Shown here: in pieces, positions 31,785-42,857 of the stretch
How the letters are laid out: every line of letters starts with the position of its first letter
Position numbering within the stretch: the first letter of the stretch is position 1
NCBI RefSeq assembly: GCF_024763615.1
Contig: NC_077222.1
Coordinates: 86,614,001 to 86,678,000 of the forward strand
Source: Phlebotomus papatasi
Lineage: Eukaryota > Arthropoda > Insecta > Diptera > Psychodidae
Length of the DNA stretch: 64,000 nt
Direction: 5' to 3'
Translations under genes and position numbers: made by a program
The notes under the pieces: model-generated
Databases searched by the model: none
Told to the model about the DNA's origin: nothing
The model's input: the letters and a program-made list of their open reading frames with translations, nothing else

Positions 31785-33494
31785 GTCTTAACACTCTTAC
31801 ACCACTTTCGTTGGTTTAAACACCATAATTCACACTAAAATGCCGAATTGAAATTCATTCACTCTCTCATATTAATTTAAAATGTTTCTATTCCTTGGGA
31901 ATAGAGATATTTTTTCACCCAAAATAAATTTTCAACACTAATGATTTTAAAACTTGTGAGTGTTATGTCAAAATCATTAAAGTTAAGTCTCTATGTTAGT
32001 GCTGAGACTTGTAATCACTTTATTATTTCCCTTGTGTAAGTTTAGATAACTTGAACATTTGTGTCTAAATTTATGCTCTATGGGTACAAGACTAAGCGAA
32101 CATCTTATTGTTTTATCTGTAGTCCAACTAAGCACTCTCTTACCACAGAAGAAATTAAATAAGTTTACTTAAGAAGGGTTTCATCATCGCAACGGATGGT
32201 TTTATTCTGCAGCCCATGTTGGAAGGTATCGTTTGCTATATTTTGCATTATACGGGTTCTATGTCATTAGTTCCCATGGATAAAGGTGAGATTTATGCAG
32301 ATTATTCACAATTATTGAGAATTCGGCCTCAAATGTCAAGCGGATTTTTTTGTGGATGGGAAACGACGTGACAAAAATTCTGAGGGAACATCACTCTACA
32401 TCTCAATTCATTAGAATTGGGCCAATGTTAATGGTGTAATACCATTGCTACAGGATCATTATTTACAATGAAATACTAGAAGATGTCAGGCGGGTGGGCG
32501 GAAAAAAAGTCAAATTTATTGTGTCTTCATCGCCCAAACCGAACTCAAAAATATTCACAGCTTTTGTCAATGAATCATGCAAAGTCTGCAATGGAATGTC
32601 GCTCAATGCCTATAAATTATCCAGCTAAGCATCCATATATGTGGTCGATTAGTTTTTCATGAATTTACAATTAATTCAGCCACCAAAATACTTTTTATGA
32701 CATTCCAAATCGAGGAGTGTTCTCTAAGCGTGAATTGCACTGAAAGACATCTCTATACCGCCAAAGAATTCACACTATAATAGCTTGATCTCAGGAAATC
32801 TCTTTTATGCTGGTGGAAATTAGTTTGCGTGTTTTGTATTGTTATACCATTTCATAAATTATTGGTGATTTGTACAGAGGTAGCAATTTTGTTATTACGT
32901 GCTAAAAGAAGTTCATGCTAACAAATTACAATTACACTTGAATTCCCAACATGATGGTTGCTTTATGGTATAGTATCATACGGACCAATGCATTTCTATT
33001 TCACCAAAATACAATATTTGTTTTTGAAAGACCCTTGTTTTACAGGCGACAGCATATTTTATACCTCAGGTAGAAAAGGTAGCCAAAACAATTGTAAAGC
33101 CCAACAACTCTTCCGTCCAAAAACTATATAATGTTATACATCAAACACAAAATATTGGGCTTCTGGTAGATAAATCCCAGCATATCCAAAGTGGAAGTTC
33201 CCAAAATTCAATACCACCCTAACACTACTAGAAACGGTTTGCAGTATTTGAATACCCTTATAGTTCATTAATATTTTATCAATACTCCCAATGCGATATA
33301 TTTAATCCTTTATGAACATGACATCTAACATCTATAATTTATAAAACTTATAAACTTTTTTATACAAATTATATTAGAAAATTAAATTAGAAACAGTTAA
33401 ATAATTTTTTTTAATTCTGTCTTACTGCAATTATAAACCAAAATATCATATATCAATCTTATTACCGATCGAACTATACAAAGAGAGGAATATT
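31785..33494. other. Upstream and intergenic region of the CLIP protease
   Basis: This stretch should hold the protease promoter (minus strand, just right of 31784). I do not see a convincing TATA box at a fixed spacing. The rest is AT-rich with no recognised gene or repeat. Confidence 0.45.
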
Positions 33495-34195
33495 TATAAT
33501 CCCTCGATTTTTCACCTCCTAAAATTTCCATTGTCCGTCAGTTCGTCCGGTTGTCGCCAACTTTAGAGGCCAAACGGTTCAAGATAGAGACTTGGAACCT
33601 ACGGGAAATTCATGATAAACATAAACCGATTCCAATCGGTTATGAACCGGTTGCGAACCTGTTCATAATGAACAATTAATTTATATCCAAAATTCAATTA
33701 GGGGTAAGTGGGGCACCTTTAAAAGTGAGGTACCTTTGAAATTTGGATTTTTCACCTATTTTTAAATAAAATTGAGCCTTATCGTGATATAATTTAGCTG
33801 CATAAACAGATTGAGAAGCTAAATTACATTATGATATGGCTCAGTGCCACTAAAATATTGGAGAAAAATCCCAATTTCAATTGTGCTCCACTTCCCCCAT
33901 ATTATTCCTAAGCTATTTTGGGTAACGTTTTGAGTGATATGAATTGATTCAAATTGATTGTGAACCGGTAATAAACCAGTTATTATCCGATAAATAATTT
34001 TTGATTGAAAATCAATTATATTACTCTTAAACTATTTTGTGAGATAATTCGAGTGCTTTATGAATTGGTTAAGATCGGTTGATAACCGGCAAACGGTAAA
34101 TAATGCAAAAGTACTTCTGTGGTATATCATCTAAGTCATGAGTTCGAGAACTTCGCAAAGCCTGGAATGCTTTGCCATCCCTGTTTCCAAAACAA
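33495..34195 (+). repeat. Dispersed AACCGGTT repeat, longest copy
   Basis: It starts near ATAATCCCTCGATTTTTCAC, continues CCAACTTTAGAGGCCAAACG and ATCGGTTATGAACCGGTTGC, and ends CTTCGCAAAGCCTGGAATGC. The first part matches 50270-50470 and the last part matches 28250-28370 and 51018-51080. This copy links those fragments into one ~500-bp family. A MITE (33704-33900) is inserted in it. Confidence 0.6.
33704..33900. mobile_element. MITE, TIR GGGTAAGTGGGGCACC, nested
   Basis: GGTAAGTGGGGCACCTTTAA is mirrored by GTGCTCCACTTCCCCC. It is inserted within the AACCGGTT repeat. A related copy, itself interrupted by a piggyBac-like MITE, spans about 60530-60895. Confidence 0.55.
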
Positions 34196-34472
34196 AACTG
34201 ATTCTATATTGCCTAGTCTTTTTAACAAATAAAATGTTTAATTTTAAAAGTACTTTACTTTACTAAACTAATTTAAGATTTCAGCTGGACTCTAACATAG
34301 TATAATTTAGATAGAAAAACAATTAAGGATCTTATATTGAATTATGGCTAGGTTCAACTTTATTTAGAATTATGAGAAAAAAGTATTTTCAATGTAGTCT
34401 CAGCTCAATCCCTAACTGATTTATTGACAGATGCAGTATTTCACTTAACTGGATTGAAATTACCTCTACGGC

Positions 34473-36686
34473 ATTATCACACTTGCACATTAAAATTTTA
34501 ATGTGATTCACATTAATTGTCGCTTGTGAGCGTCCAAATATGTTATTTTTGTCTTTGAGTCACTTAATATTTGGGGTTTTTTTTTATTTATTGATAAAGA
34601 AGTGGACTTGGCCTGCAAAAATAATTTTAAATTTACCTAAAGGATAAATATTTTTCACATTAAAAAATTAAAGAGAAAATCTCATTAATTTTTCTCATTA
34701 ATGCAATAAATCAATTTATATCAAATTTGGCGGGTCGAATCTACCTTTTTATCAACAAATAGATCAAATTAGGTGAGATTCTTAACAATCTCACCTACTA
34801 TAATCCTAACAAAATTTCATGTCGTCCGATCGACCTCAAACTTGGCCAAAATGTGTTTCAGCACTTCCTGATCACGAATATATATGTGGCTATTTTACGT
34901 TCCCGGCCGGCCGGCCGCTCTTTGGAGCTTAATAGCTCCTAAACTAAAAAAGATATCGACTTGCGGTTTTCGGCAAAGGTTATATATCGGGTGAAAATTG
35001 CAACTTGGTGCATTGACCCCCCACCCCCCACCCCTCCTTTCGCCATTTTGAAGACCCCCCTTTTTTTGTTTTCTCAATAGCTCCGCCCCTATGGCATTCA
35101 GCGGACTCAAATTTTAGTATGTTATAGCTGGGCCTTAGAGCTTTCCATCAATACTAAACTTAAGGTCCCCCGACCCCCCTGACCCGAGCTATAAGGGTCC
35201 AAAAAAAATTTTTTAAAATGACCATAACTCCGGTTCTAATTATCAGAATTTAAAAAGTGAGGGCTTTTTGGAAAGCTCTCATGAAATGCCACTTCCCCTT
35301 CTAACATCGCAAGTTCATAAAACCACCGCTAGGGGCGCTATTATTAAAAAGAAAATTTTTAAATCTTATAAGTTAAATAACTCAAAAATTCCATTGTGCA
35401 TCGGGCTGAAATTTTAGTATGTTGTAGCCGTTGATTATACCTATCAAACAAAAAAAAACCTTAAGTCGATCCATAACCCCTGACCCGAGCTATAAGGGGT
35501 CAAAGTTCGAACATTGACCGGCCTCTATCTCCGGTTCTAACTAACATAGCGACCTAAATTTTACCTTTTTGATTTCGTCTCCATGAGCACTTTCAGATGG
35601 AAGTTCAAAAAGTCACCATAGGTGGCGCTGCGATAGCGTCAAAATTCATTGAAATTCAAAGTCACTTTTCTCAAAAACGGCATTGTGCAAGTTAATGAAA
35701 TTTTAGTATGCTGTAGTCCAGTCTAGGACGTTTCCAAAATGGTGCGTAAGTGCGCTGTGGTTAAAACAGAACCGGAGATATGAGGGGTCAAAGTTCACGA
35801 AATTCAAAAAATCATATCTCCGGTTCTATGTGACCGATTTTGATGAATGAGGGCTTAAACGAAAGATCTCACCAAATGCTACAACTTTCTAGAATATTTG
35901 AACTTCGTGGGACCAACACCAGGGGCGCCACAGTCGAAAAACCAATTTCAATATCACATAACCTCAATTATCTCGACTGTCGCTGAACCGATTTTGATGA
36001 TTACTTCGACATAATTGTAGAACACATTTGTCTCTACATTTTGTCCATACATCATTTTCCGATCAGACTACGCTATCACTCCGATTTTGCCGTTTAAGTG
36101 TGAAAAAATTGATTTTTCCCAAAATAACGCTTTGAAATCACTCAGATGCCAATTTGACTGCCTCTACTCCACCAAGACACTTAAAATAGGGTTTTAAATG
36201 GAAAGTCCCACAAAAGACAACAATTCTTTGATATAGTTGAAGTTCAACAAATGACTACTTGGGGAACTCTGGATGAAAAAACGAGTTAAGAAACAAAAAA
36301 CCTCGCTTATCTTGACTTCTGAGTAATCGATGAGATCATGTTCTATGGGAAAATTATAGAGAACATTCTGGTCTACATTTCACCCATATATCACTTTTTT
36401 GTCACTCCATCCAAATCCTTGATATTTTGGTTTAAATACAAAATTTGTATAATTTCACGAACTTGATTCAAGATAACTGAATGGCGTCTCCCAACTTCAG
36501 CTCCAAATCGAATTTGCATGCACTCCGAGTTAGCTCACGTTAAGAATCTCACCTACATAAGCCGGTTAGGATTATCTGTCCCTTTTGAATATAAAATGAT
36601 TCAAACACACAAATTACACATTTGGACTCTCACCAGCGACAATTAATGTGAATCATATTAAAATTTTAATGTGCAAGTGTGATAAC
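34473..36686. mobile_element. ~400-bp MITE copy 2, split by the 1.8-kb element
   Basis: 34473-34770 matches the left part of the MITE at 6751-7147, and 36583-36686 matches its right part, ending GTGCAAGTGTGATAAC. The intact copy reads straight across the junction (GATTAAATTTTGAATATAAA), which defines the insertion point. Confidence 0.8.
34771..36582. mobile_element. 1.8-kb element of ~300-bp units, copy 2
   Basis: The structure is the same as 4716-6521, from AGGTGAGATTCTTAACAATC to GGATTATCTGTCCC. Few substitutions separate the copies; one visible difference is the GGCCGGCCGGCC expansion near 34905-34917. Comparison with the intact host MITE indicates insertion between T residues, with at most a TT duplication. 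Confidence 0.8.
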
Positions 36687-39026
36687 ACAGTTAAAAGTGG
36701 CTTTCACATTGTCGGGAATTTTCTTGAACTGTCGATTGGGTTTCGTCAGCAACTGATTCATCCTGCATCTGAACAATTCGAAGCAATGACAAAATATTTA
36801 ACAACTTACCCTAACGACCCATTAGATTGGTTCTGATTCGTTCTTTTATTTGTAGGATGATTGGGATATGCAACAAATCATAAATAAGACATAACAGGCC
36901 GTATGTAGAAATGTAGTTTACAAAGTCTTAAGAAGTACTACAAACTATTATGCTTAATTCTTAAATATGTCTAATAAGGATAGGCTCTATAATCCAAAAT
37001 TTTTAAACAGGATGAGAAAAAATGAGTCACTATTTACCCACCTTAAAGGGTCCTTAAAGGGTTAACTATTAGATAATTTGGGAAGTTATTGAACCAGACT
37101 CATATATCATCGTCCCTTGATTATTACGTACTTTTCCTACTTTCCTAACAATTTACAACTTTTTACAAATTAGGGTCCACACGCCAGTGACCATTAAGTC
37201 CTAATAGAGATTTAGGATGGGAAAGTCCCAGAACCAACCATTTCGAACGGTGCATGATGTCGAAGATGATGCAGACATATGGCTCAAAGGTGTGTCCCAG
37301 GCAACAATAAGTAAGTTACACCCTTCATCGAGAGAATATTTTGATTAATTCTTTGGAAGACTTGCACGTTCATTTTGCTGGAAACTTGCGACATGCAGTG
37401 ATAATGCTTACAAATTGAAAATTCTACACTAATCGCCTATCATGTTATTGTTGCTGTATACTTTGAAATTCAAAAGGTGGTCGCATTTCGTGGTGGAAGA
37501 GTTGCGTGAACTTGTGGATTGCATGATGCTGTCTCAAGATGTAATGAATGTATAGAGTTCAAATGTATATTACTCTTGTGGTTTCTTTTTTGACCACATG
37601 AAAATAATACACCTAGGTTATTGGATAATTTTTTTCAGCTGATCTTCAAGTTCTTTTGGGAAAAAGACCAAACTTGGGATAAATGGTATGGGTGCGTGTA
37701 TAGTTTACTGTGCAAGAAAGGGAAAAGTAGTATGAAAAAGGAGATGTTAGAAGAAGAAATATTACTGGTAAAACCCCTCGTTGTGGAGTGGCCAGGTACA
37801 AATTGAAGACCCTGCGGTATTAAAAACATTTTTTCGGAACTCTAGACGCACTATCGACTATTTCGTGATGTCAAAATACTGTGATTGTTAGAGATATGGG
37901 GCTAGTAATTAAATTTATTGCTCGAAGCATTTGAGCACTTTATCAAATTTTCACACTCGAACTCGGTTATGAACGGAACAGGGTTGATAGAGAGCCAATT
38001 TGGAGTGGTATCCAGAGGAGTTGATCGTAAAAGACAGCATCCTCGGCTCTGCAGAGATTCTATCCACATATTCAGACGCGTTGTCAAACGAGTTTTACGC
38101 ATAATGTTTAAAAATTATAATTATCTCTCTGATGCTATTTCTCATTCGTCATTTTGTAATGCTTCATACATATCGATTGAATGAAGAGGATTCTTGGAGT
38201 GTCTCAATGGAAGCAGGATGGCTTCTTACTCCTTTTTCACCCTTCACCTCTTCTGGGTTTGGTATTGTCGGTGTCGTGTTCTTGTATTAAAGTGTCAGTC
38301 GTCATTTGACAAAAGTGAGGCAATTGTATGCTCAAGTTCCCTCCATGATTATGATGATGTACTCAAACAACCGCATTATTCATCAAAATGCCCCACTATG
38401 TCTTTTATCATCTCAACTTCCTTTGCCATCCAAGCTATGCGACAATCATGCACTTTTATTTTATGCTACACTTTTCGCTCAATATAATGAAACTCTATCC
38501 CATAACATTGAATACCTTTTAATATTACTTTCGTTTAGTTGAAAAATACACTGGTTCTGTCTAGAAGTTTCGTGTATTGAAATAGTTTGTTTTACACTTG
38601 TTGTAGCATACGCTAATTTTATAACAGAATCATAGGTCATCGTAGTGCAAATTTCTGGTCCATCTAGAATCAATCCATATTTTTATTAAGTTACGCCTTT
38701 ATTTACGCCTACATACACCTGTCTACCACTCAAACTTTACTGTAATTCTTTTCTGTAATGGTCAATGGACGTGAACAGCCTGATCTAGTATCATCATTAA
38801 TGTTTTTGAAATATTAATTTTCCGGCTTTCGGATTTGGAACTGTAACATAGAATGTGTATTACTTTTTCCAATTTCTCTCCAAAACCTCTGTAAGTTGAG
38901 GTAATGTGTAAACTCAACTTTTCAAGATATACCAATTAAGCCCAGTATCCTGCGTATCACTCCATCATTCTGAGGAGTTAGTAATATAAACTTGCAGATC
39001 CAAATTCAAGATCGGTAATGGAGGCC
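36687..39026. other. Intergenic or intronic DNA
   Basis: No gene is recognised. Frames at 37621, 37918, 38194 and 38306 (61-97 codons) overlap on several frames and resemble no family. CTTAAAGGGTCCTTAAAGGG near 37043-37062 is a fragment of the piggyBac-like MITE family. Confidence 0.45.
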
Positions 39027-39233
39027 AGTAGATGAATTCTGTAGATGTACGACAATGTCATATGACAACTTCAAAAATATTTATATTGTAGATTCGGAAA
39101 AATTAACCGAAAATCAGACCTATATCGGTTAATAAACCATTCAATGGTCACTGAGCTTTAATAATGCCTGCTTCAAAATTTACCACGAAATTTTGTCACA
39201 TGACATTGTCATATCGTTACAGAATTCCCCTAC
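39027..39233. mobile_element. MITE, TIR GTAGGGGAATTCTGTAAC (copy 2)
   Basis: The right end ATATCGTTACAGAATTCCCC is followed by TAC. The left end is GTAGATGAATTCTGTAGATG with GACAATGTCATATGACA. It is the same family as 2985-3210. Confidence 0.6.
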
Positions 39234-40036
39234 GGGCATTAAAAGACTCACATGAGCCTAAATACTCCCTACTTTTATTTCTTCATTTAAAGACTATTTT
39301 TTCTAAAAGAGTAAAAAGTTCATGATCAAAACACTCGTCTTAAAATCTGTTTATTATGAGACATAGGTTCGTCTCGGAGTCATCTATAAATGACAAGTAA
39401 ACTTTTACCAAGTAGGGTCAGAGAAATACATACTCAACAGATGATACTTGTTGGCAGTTTCGTCAAAGTTTTGAAATTTATATAATATTTAATAAATTGC
39501 AAAAAATATGACGTGTTTTCAATAATCTGCTTTTTCATATAAGGATAGGGTTTCAAATTTCATATCCTCAATGGTACAGAAAGGGTCCCAATAGGTCATA
39601 ACTATAGATGTTCCTTTAACATTAGTTCTTTTTTTCACTTATTTTTTGATTATTTATTGATTTATTTTTTTTTTAATTCTACAAAAGTCAAACTCTCTAC
39701 TGGCCGTTATATTACTCAATCAATCATTGAGACAATTGAAGGAATATCATAATAGTAATATAAAAAGGCTTTAAGGGTTTAAAGGCAAATTTACTGTTTA
39801 TCCACTACAAGGTATACGAGCTAAAAAAAGAAGGAATTAAGATTTTTAATTGACTAATTCGGAGTTTGATAGCACGCGGGATGTATTTTAATGGGAGTCC
39901 CATAAACATATCGAGACCCTCGAACAGATGTATTTCTTATGACTAAACCAGCTTGTATGTCCGTCGATAAGGAGGATAAGTTAGTCAGGATCGGCCGAAT
40001 GTGGTTACTTTATAAAATATCGATCCCAATTACATA
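39234..40036. other. AT-rich intergenic DNA
   Basis: No gene, RNA or clear repeat is recognised. Confidence 0.45.
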
Positions 40037-40115
40037 CTCTCTGTCCTGAAATAAGTCGTACATTCTTTTATATAAAATTACTAGCAAACGTACGACTTAT
40101 TTCGGGACAGAGGGA
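40037..40115. mobile_element. 79-bp Stowaway-like MITE, copy 2 (complete)
   Basis: The ends CTCTCTGTCCTGAAATAAGT and ACTTATTTCGGGACAGAGGG (then AG) are inverse over ~28 bp, and TA flanks both sides (40035-40036, 40116-40117). The termini closely resemble the CTCCCTCCGTCCC consensus of plant Stowaway MITEs. Confidence 0.75.
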
Positions 40116-40201
40116 GTATTATTTTTTTTTTGATTTTTCGGCTGAATGTATTATCAGGATAAAGCAATTGTGAAATGGGCTGCCTATCTTTAGTTAGGTC
40201 A

Positions 40202-40322
40202 GCAACTGTGCTAATTGCATTTGCTTTGTGTCTGCATTCGTTCCAAACGACACACAATGAAGTGAAGAAGCGTATTTTATAACGAATGCAGATACAAAGC
40301 AAATGCAGTTAACACAATTGCT
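40202..40322. repeat. 121-bp inverted repeat with ~41-bp arms
   Basis: 40202-40242 (GCAACTGTGCTAATTGCATT ...) is the inverse of 40281-40322 (... AATGCAGTTAACACAATTGC). The loop is ~38 bp. An adjacent palindrome CCAACTTGAAGTTGG follows at about 40327-40341. Confidence 0.6.
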
Positions 40323-40329
40323 GATCCAA

Positions 40330-40692
40330 CTTGAAGTTGGATCAGTACACCTCCAAGTTGAACTTTGACCATGAGTAATTTAAGATGGCGATTTTCCAGT
40401 GATAGGTGTCGAAGGTAGAAATGTTTAGCAAAACTACTTACATAAAACATTTCCAAAAATGAATGAAATCGCCAGGGCCAATTTTTTGGAAAGTCTAAAA
40501 AACATGTTTTAAGAGGGGATACAAGGGGTGGGGGGTAATTTGGGTAAGTTAGTTCGATAGAGAAAGTTGATTTGTAGGGGGTCACCGAAAACCAGAACTC
40601 AATATCTCTTACCATTCGCCAGCCAGTATGGAGACAAGTCGAAAAAAACCGATTGTGGAAACTGCTGTCTCATGGAGTTCGAGCAGTTAAAA
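40330..40692 (-). repeat. Dispersed repeat ending GAGTTCGAGCAGT
   Basis: It aligns in reverse with 8640-9000. Shared features include the CTGCTCGAACTCCATG end, the CGACTTGTC block, the TATTGAGTTCTGGTTTTCGG block and a CCCCCCACCCC tract. Confidence 0.45.
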
Positions 40693-40798
40693 TGTTCTTA
40701 GAATCTTCTTATTTGTTTGTAAAGTTTTGTCAGAGAAACACAGAGAAACAAACATTGTTTGTGAAAAAGTACAAATTTCCACGAACGTTTTAGTACAA

Positions 40799-41071
40799 CC
40801 CCCTGGCAAGTTGGCCTTTTTATATGGAGCTATTTGAAGCCAATTCCTAAATTGATCTCGGACTCAGCTCACAGTGCTCCGAGGAAAAAAATTATTTAAA
40901 CAAAAAATTAGTATAATTATCCCTCCATAGGGAAAGGTATCTTATAATACGGAAAAACTTCTGACTTTTTAGATATTTAGAGTAACGGTAGCGAGTGCAA
41001 AAAAATTCTCATATAAATTTAAATCGAAATATGAGAAAGTGGCTTCAAATTTCAAGCAACTTGCCAGGGGG
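40799..41071. mobile_element. MITE, TIR CCCCCTGGCAAGTTG
   Basis: CCCCCTGGCAAGTTGG at the left and CAACTTGCCAGGGGG at the right are inverse, enclosing ~240 bp of AT-rich non-coding DNA. Similar TTGTAAAGTTTTGTCAGA text occurs on both outer sides (40720 and 41156). This suggests insertion into an older duplicated repeat. Confidence 0.6.
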
Positions 41072-41337
41072 TGTTTTAGTTAGTTCTACAATTTACAAAT
41101 TCTTAAATGTTCGTAAAGACATAACAAAATGTTTGTAAAATTTTTCCATTTATTCGTAAAGTTTTGTCAGACAAAATAAAAATGTAAGAACAATGTTTGT
41201 AAAAGAGCAGAAAATGATCGTCTTGTGATCATGTTACGAATAATATTTGTGAAAATAAACAAACTTTTACGAACTTTTTAGTGGATTATATGACTAATGT
41301 ACATTTCGTATGTTCTTAGTAGGAATGCACAAACACT

Positions 41338-41570
41338 TAGGGTGAATGGAACGTCTATTGACACTTTAAGAACTCGTGTCAGCACCTATTGACACCCTAC
41401 TCTGTACCATTTGGGATATGAAATTCGAACATCTCTGTTTCTAGTAAAAGGTATATTACTGAAAAAACGTTATATTACTTATATTTTACTAGATACATTA
41501 AATAATTTTCAACATTTTGACAAAAGTGTCAATAGGGGTTCCCTGTCGAACAGATGTTCCTCCGACCCTA
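41338..41570. mobile_element. MITE, TIR TAGGGT..GGAACGTCT, copy 1
   Basis: TAGGGTGAATGGAACGTCTA with TTGACAC is mirrored by GTGTCAATAGGGGTTCCCTG ... ATGTTCCTCCGACCCTA. The second copy is at 62063-62273. Confidence 0.6.
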
Positions 41571-42309
41571 CGAACAATTTGACAAAATATTTTTTTCTGT
41601 CTATTGGAAAATATTAACAAATCTTATTACAGCCTACAAACAATTAGACCTACAACTTATTCTCATTTCTGAAAAAAAAAATCCTTGAAGCCAAGCGTTG
41701 ACGTTTTCGGGCTTGATCTTTTTGGGCATTCTTTTCTTAAAGATATCGTGAGAAACAAAGCTGTGAATTAGAAACAGAATTTTTATAAAATGTTACTTGA
41801 ACAATACCAAATTCAGATGATAGTCTTTAGCATTTGGTTGGAGGAGAATGTTGTTGATGTTTTCGTGAAACTATTGGAATGATATGAAACATCTGGATCA
41901 AACCTAAATGTTTAGTACTTGGCACTGTTCCATTTTAGCCGTATCATGGTCAAACGGGACGACGTATTGTGTCAATTATTATGTTTGTAATTTTCAATAC
42001 AGTGGCTGTCTTTCTTTTTGTCATAAAATGAATAGTCCATAAAAGAAAGGTTTCATATGTTATGTTAGTGCTTCTGAGTAAGTAGAAATTGCCAGGCTAA
42101 TTATATCTTCTTTGGATAATGATGAACATCCACTTTGACAAATGAGCTGTCTCTCGGGCTGTAAAATCTCTGCATAAACACACCTTTGTGCACAATTTCA
42201 TGTAGAGAAGATAGTCATTCTGTATGGCAATTCGCTCAACTTGAAGTCTCTCTTCCAGTCTCGGTTTTATAAGAAAACTATTGGAGTGCCGGATGCCTCA
42301 ACATCTCCC
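41571..42309. other. AT-rich intergenic DNA
   Basis: No gene is recognised upstream of the candidate promoter at 42310. Confidence 0.4.
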
Positions 42310-42346
42310 TATAAACATATGAGTGTGCTTTCGATTAAGCTCAGAC
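42310..42346 (+). promoter_or_regulatory. Candidate TATA/Inr core promoter
   Basis: TATAAA at 42310-42315 is followed by TCAGAC at 42341-42346. The A of the Inr-like motif is 33 nt from the first T of the TATA box, which is close to the spacing in arthropod core promoters. The sequence downstream becomes more GC-rich and holds an 11-codon upstream ORF (42375-42410) and a 143-codon ORF. Confidence 0.4.
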
Positions 42347-42425
42347 CTACGTTCTTTCTCTCTCGTTTACCATGAACAACATTGAACATTATAAACACAA
42401 AACATAACCCACACAGTACCACGAG

Positions 42426-42857
42426 ATGCCGGCTGAAATCGTGATTTCCAACTACGCGCCATACTATTCAATTCTCTTGGCCTATGTAACAAAAAGCCAA
42501 GCTTCTATATACGGCTTAATGCTTGTACCCAGCATTCATGTGTTTGGCTTTAGTGTTGTCTTCGATGGTGAACGTGTGACGATATTCAAAAGAAATAGCC
42601 CAACACAAACGAAAACACATGTGGAGAAAAACTGGAAACGAACTCTCCACCAAGTTTTGAGGTTCAAGCCTCAGTTCCTTGGACAGTTTGCCATTGGTTG
42701 CGAAGCATTACAAACGGTTGGACGTGCTTTTGCTGCGTCTGCGCGGATCGCTCAATTTTTAAGCATTTTTTTGAGAAATCTTTTATTCAAATGCCTTTTC
42801 GGCAAGTTTAAACCAAGAAAACACATTCATTTTGGTCATTTCAATTTCCTTTGGTGA
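42426..42857 (+). CDS. Hypothetical 143-residue ORF downstream of the candidate promoter
   Basis: I do not recognise this protein. The frame starts MPAEIVISNYAPYYSILLAY and ends HFGHFNFLW. It has a hydrophobic N-terminal third, a basic middle (THVEKNWKRTLHQVLRFK) and a basic C-terminal tail, with no cysteine pattern, signal peptide of standard form, or known motif. In favour of a gene are the TATA/Inr pair ~80 nt upstream, the locally higher GC content, and an AATAAA at 43165-43170. Against it are the lack of homology that I can name and the fact that an open frame of this length can arise by chance in 64 kb. It may instead be a non-coding 5' exon. Confidence 0.3.
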   Translation: MPAEIVISNYAPYYSILLAYVTKSQASIYGLMLVPSIHVFGFSVVFDGERVTIFKRNSPTQTKTHVEKNWKRTLHQVLRFKPQFLGQFAIGCEALQTVGRAFAASARIAQFLSIFLRNLLFKCLFGKFKPRKHIHFGHFNFLW

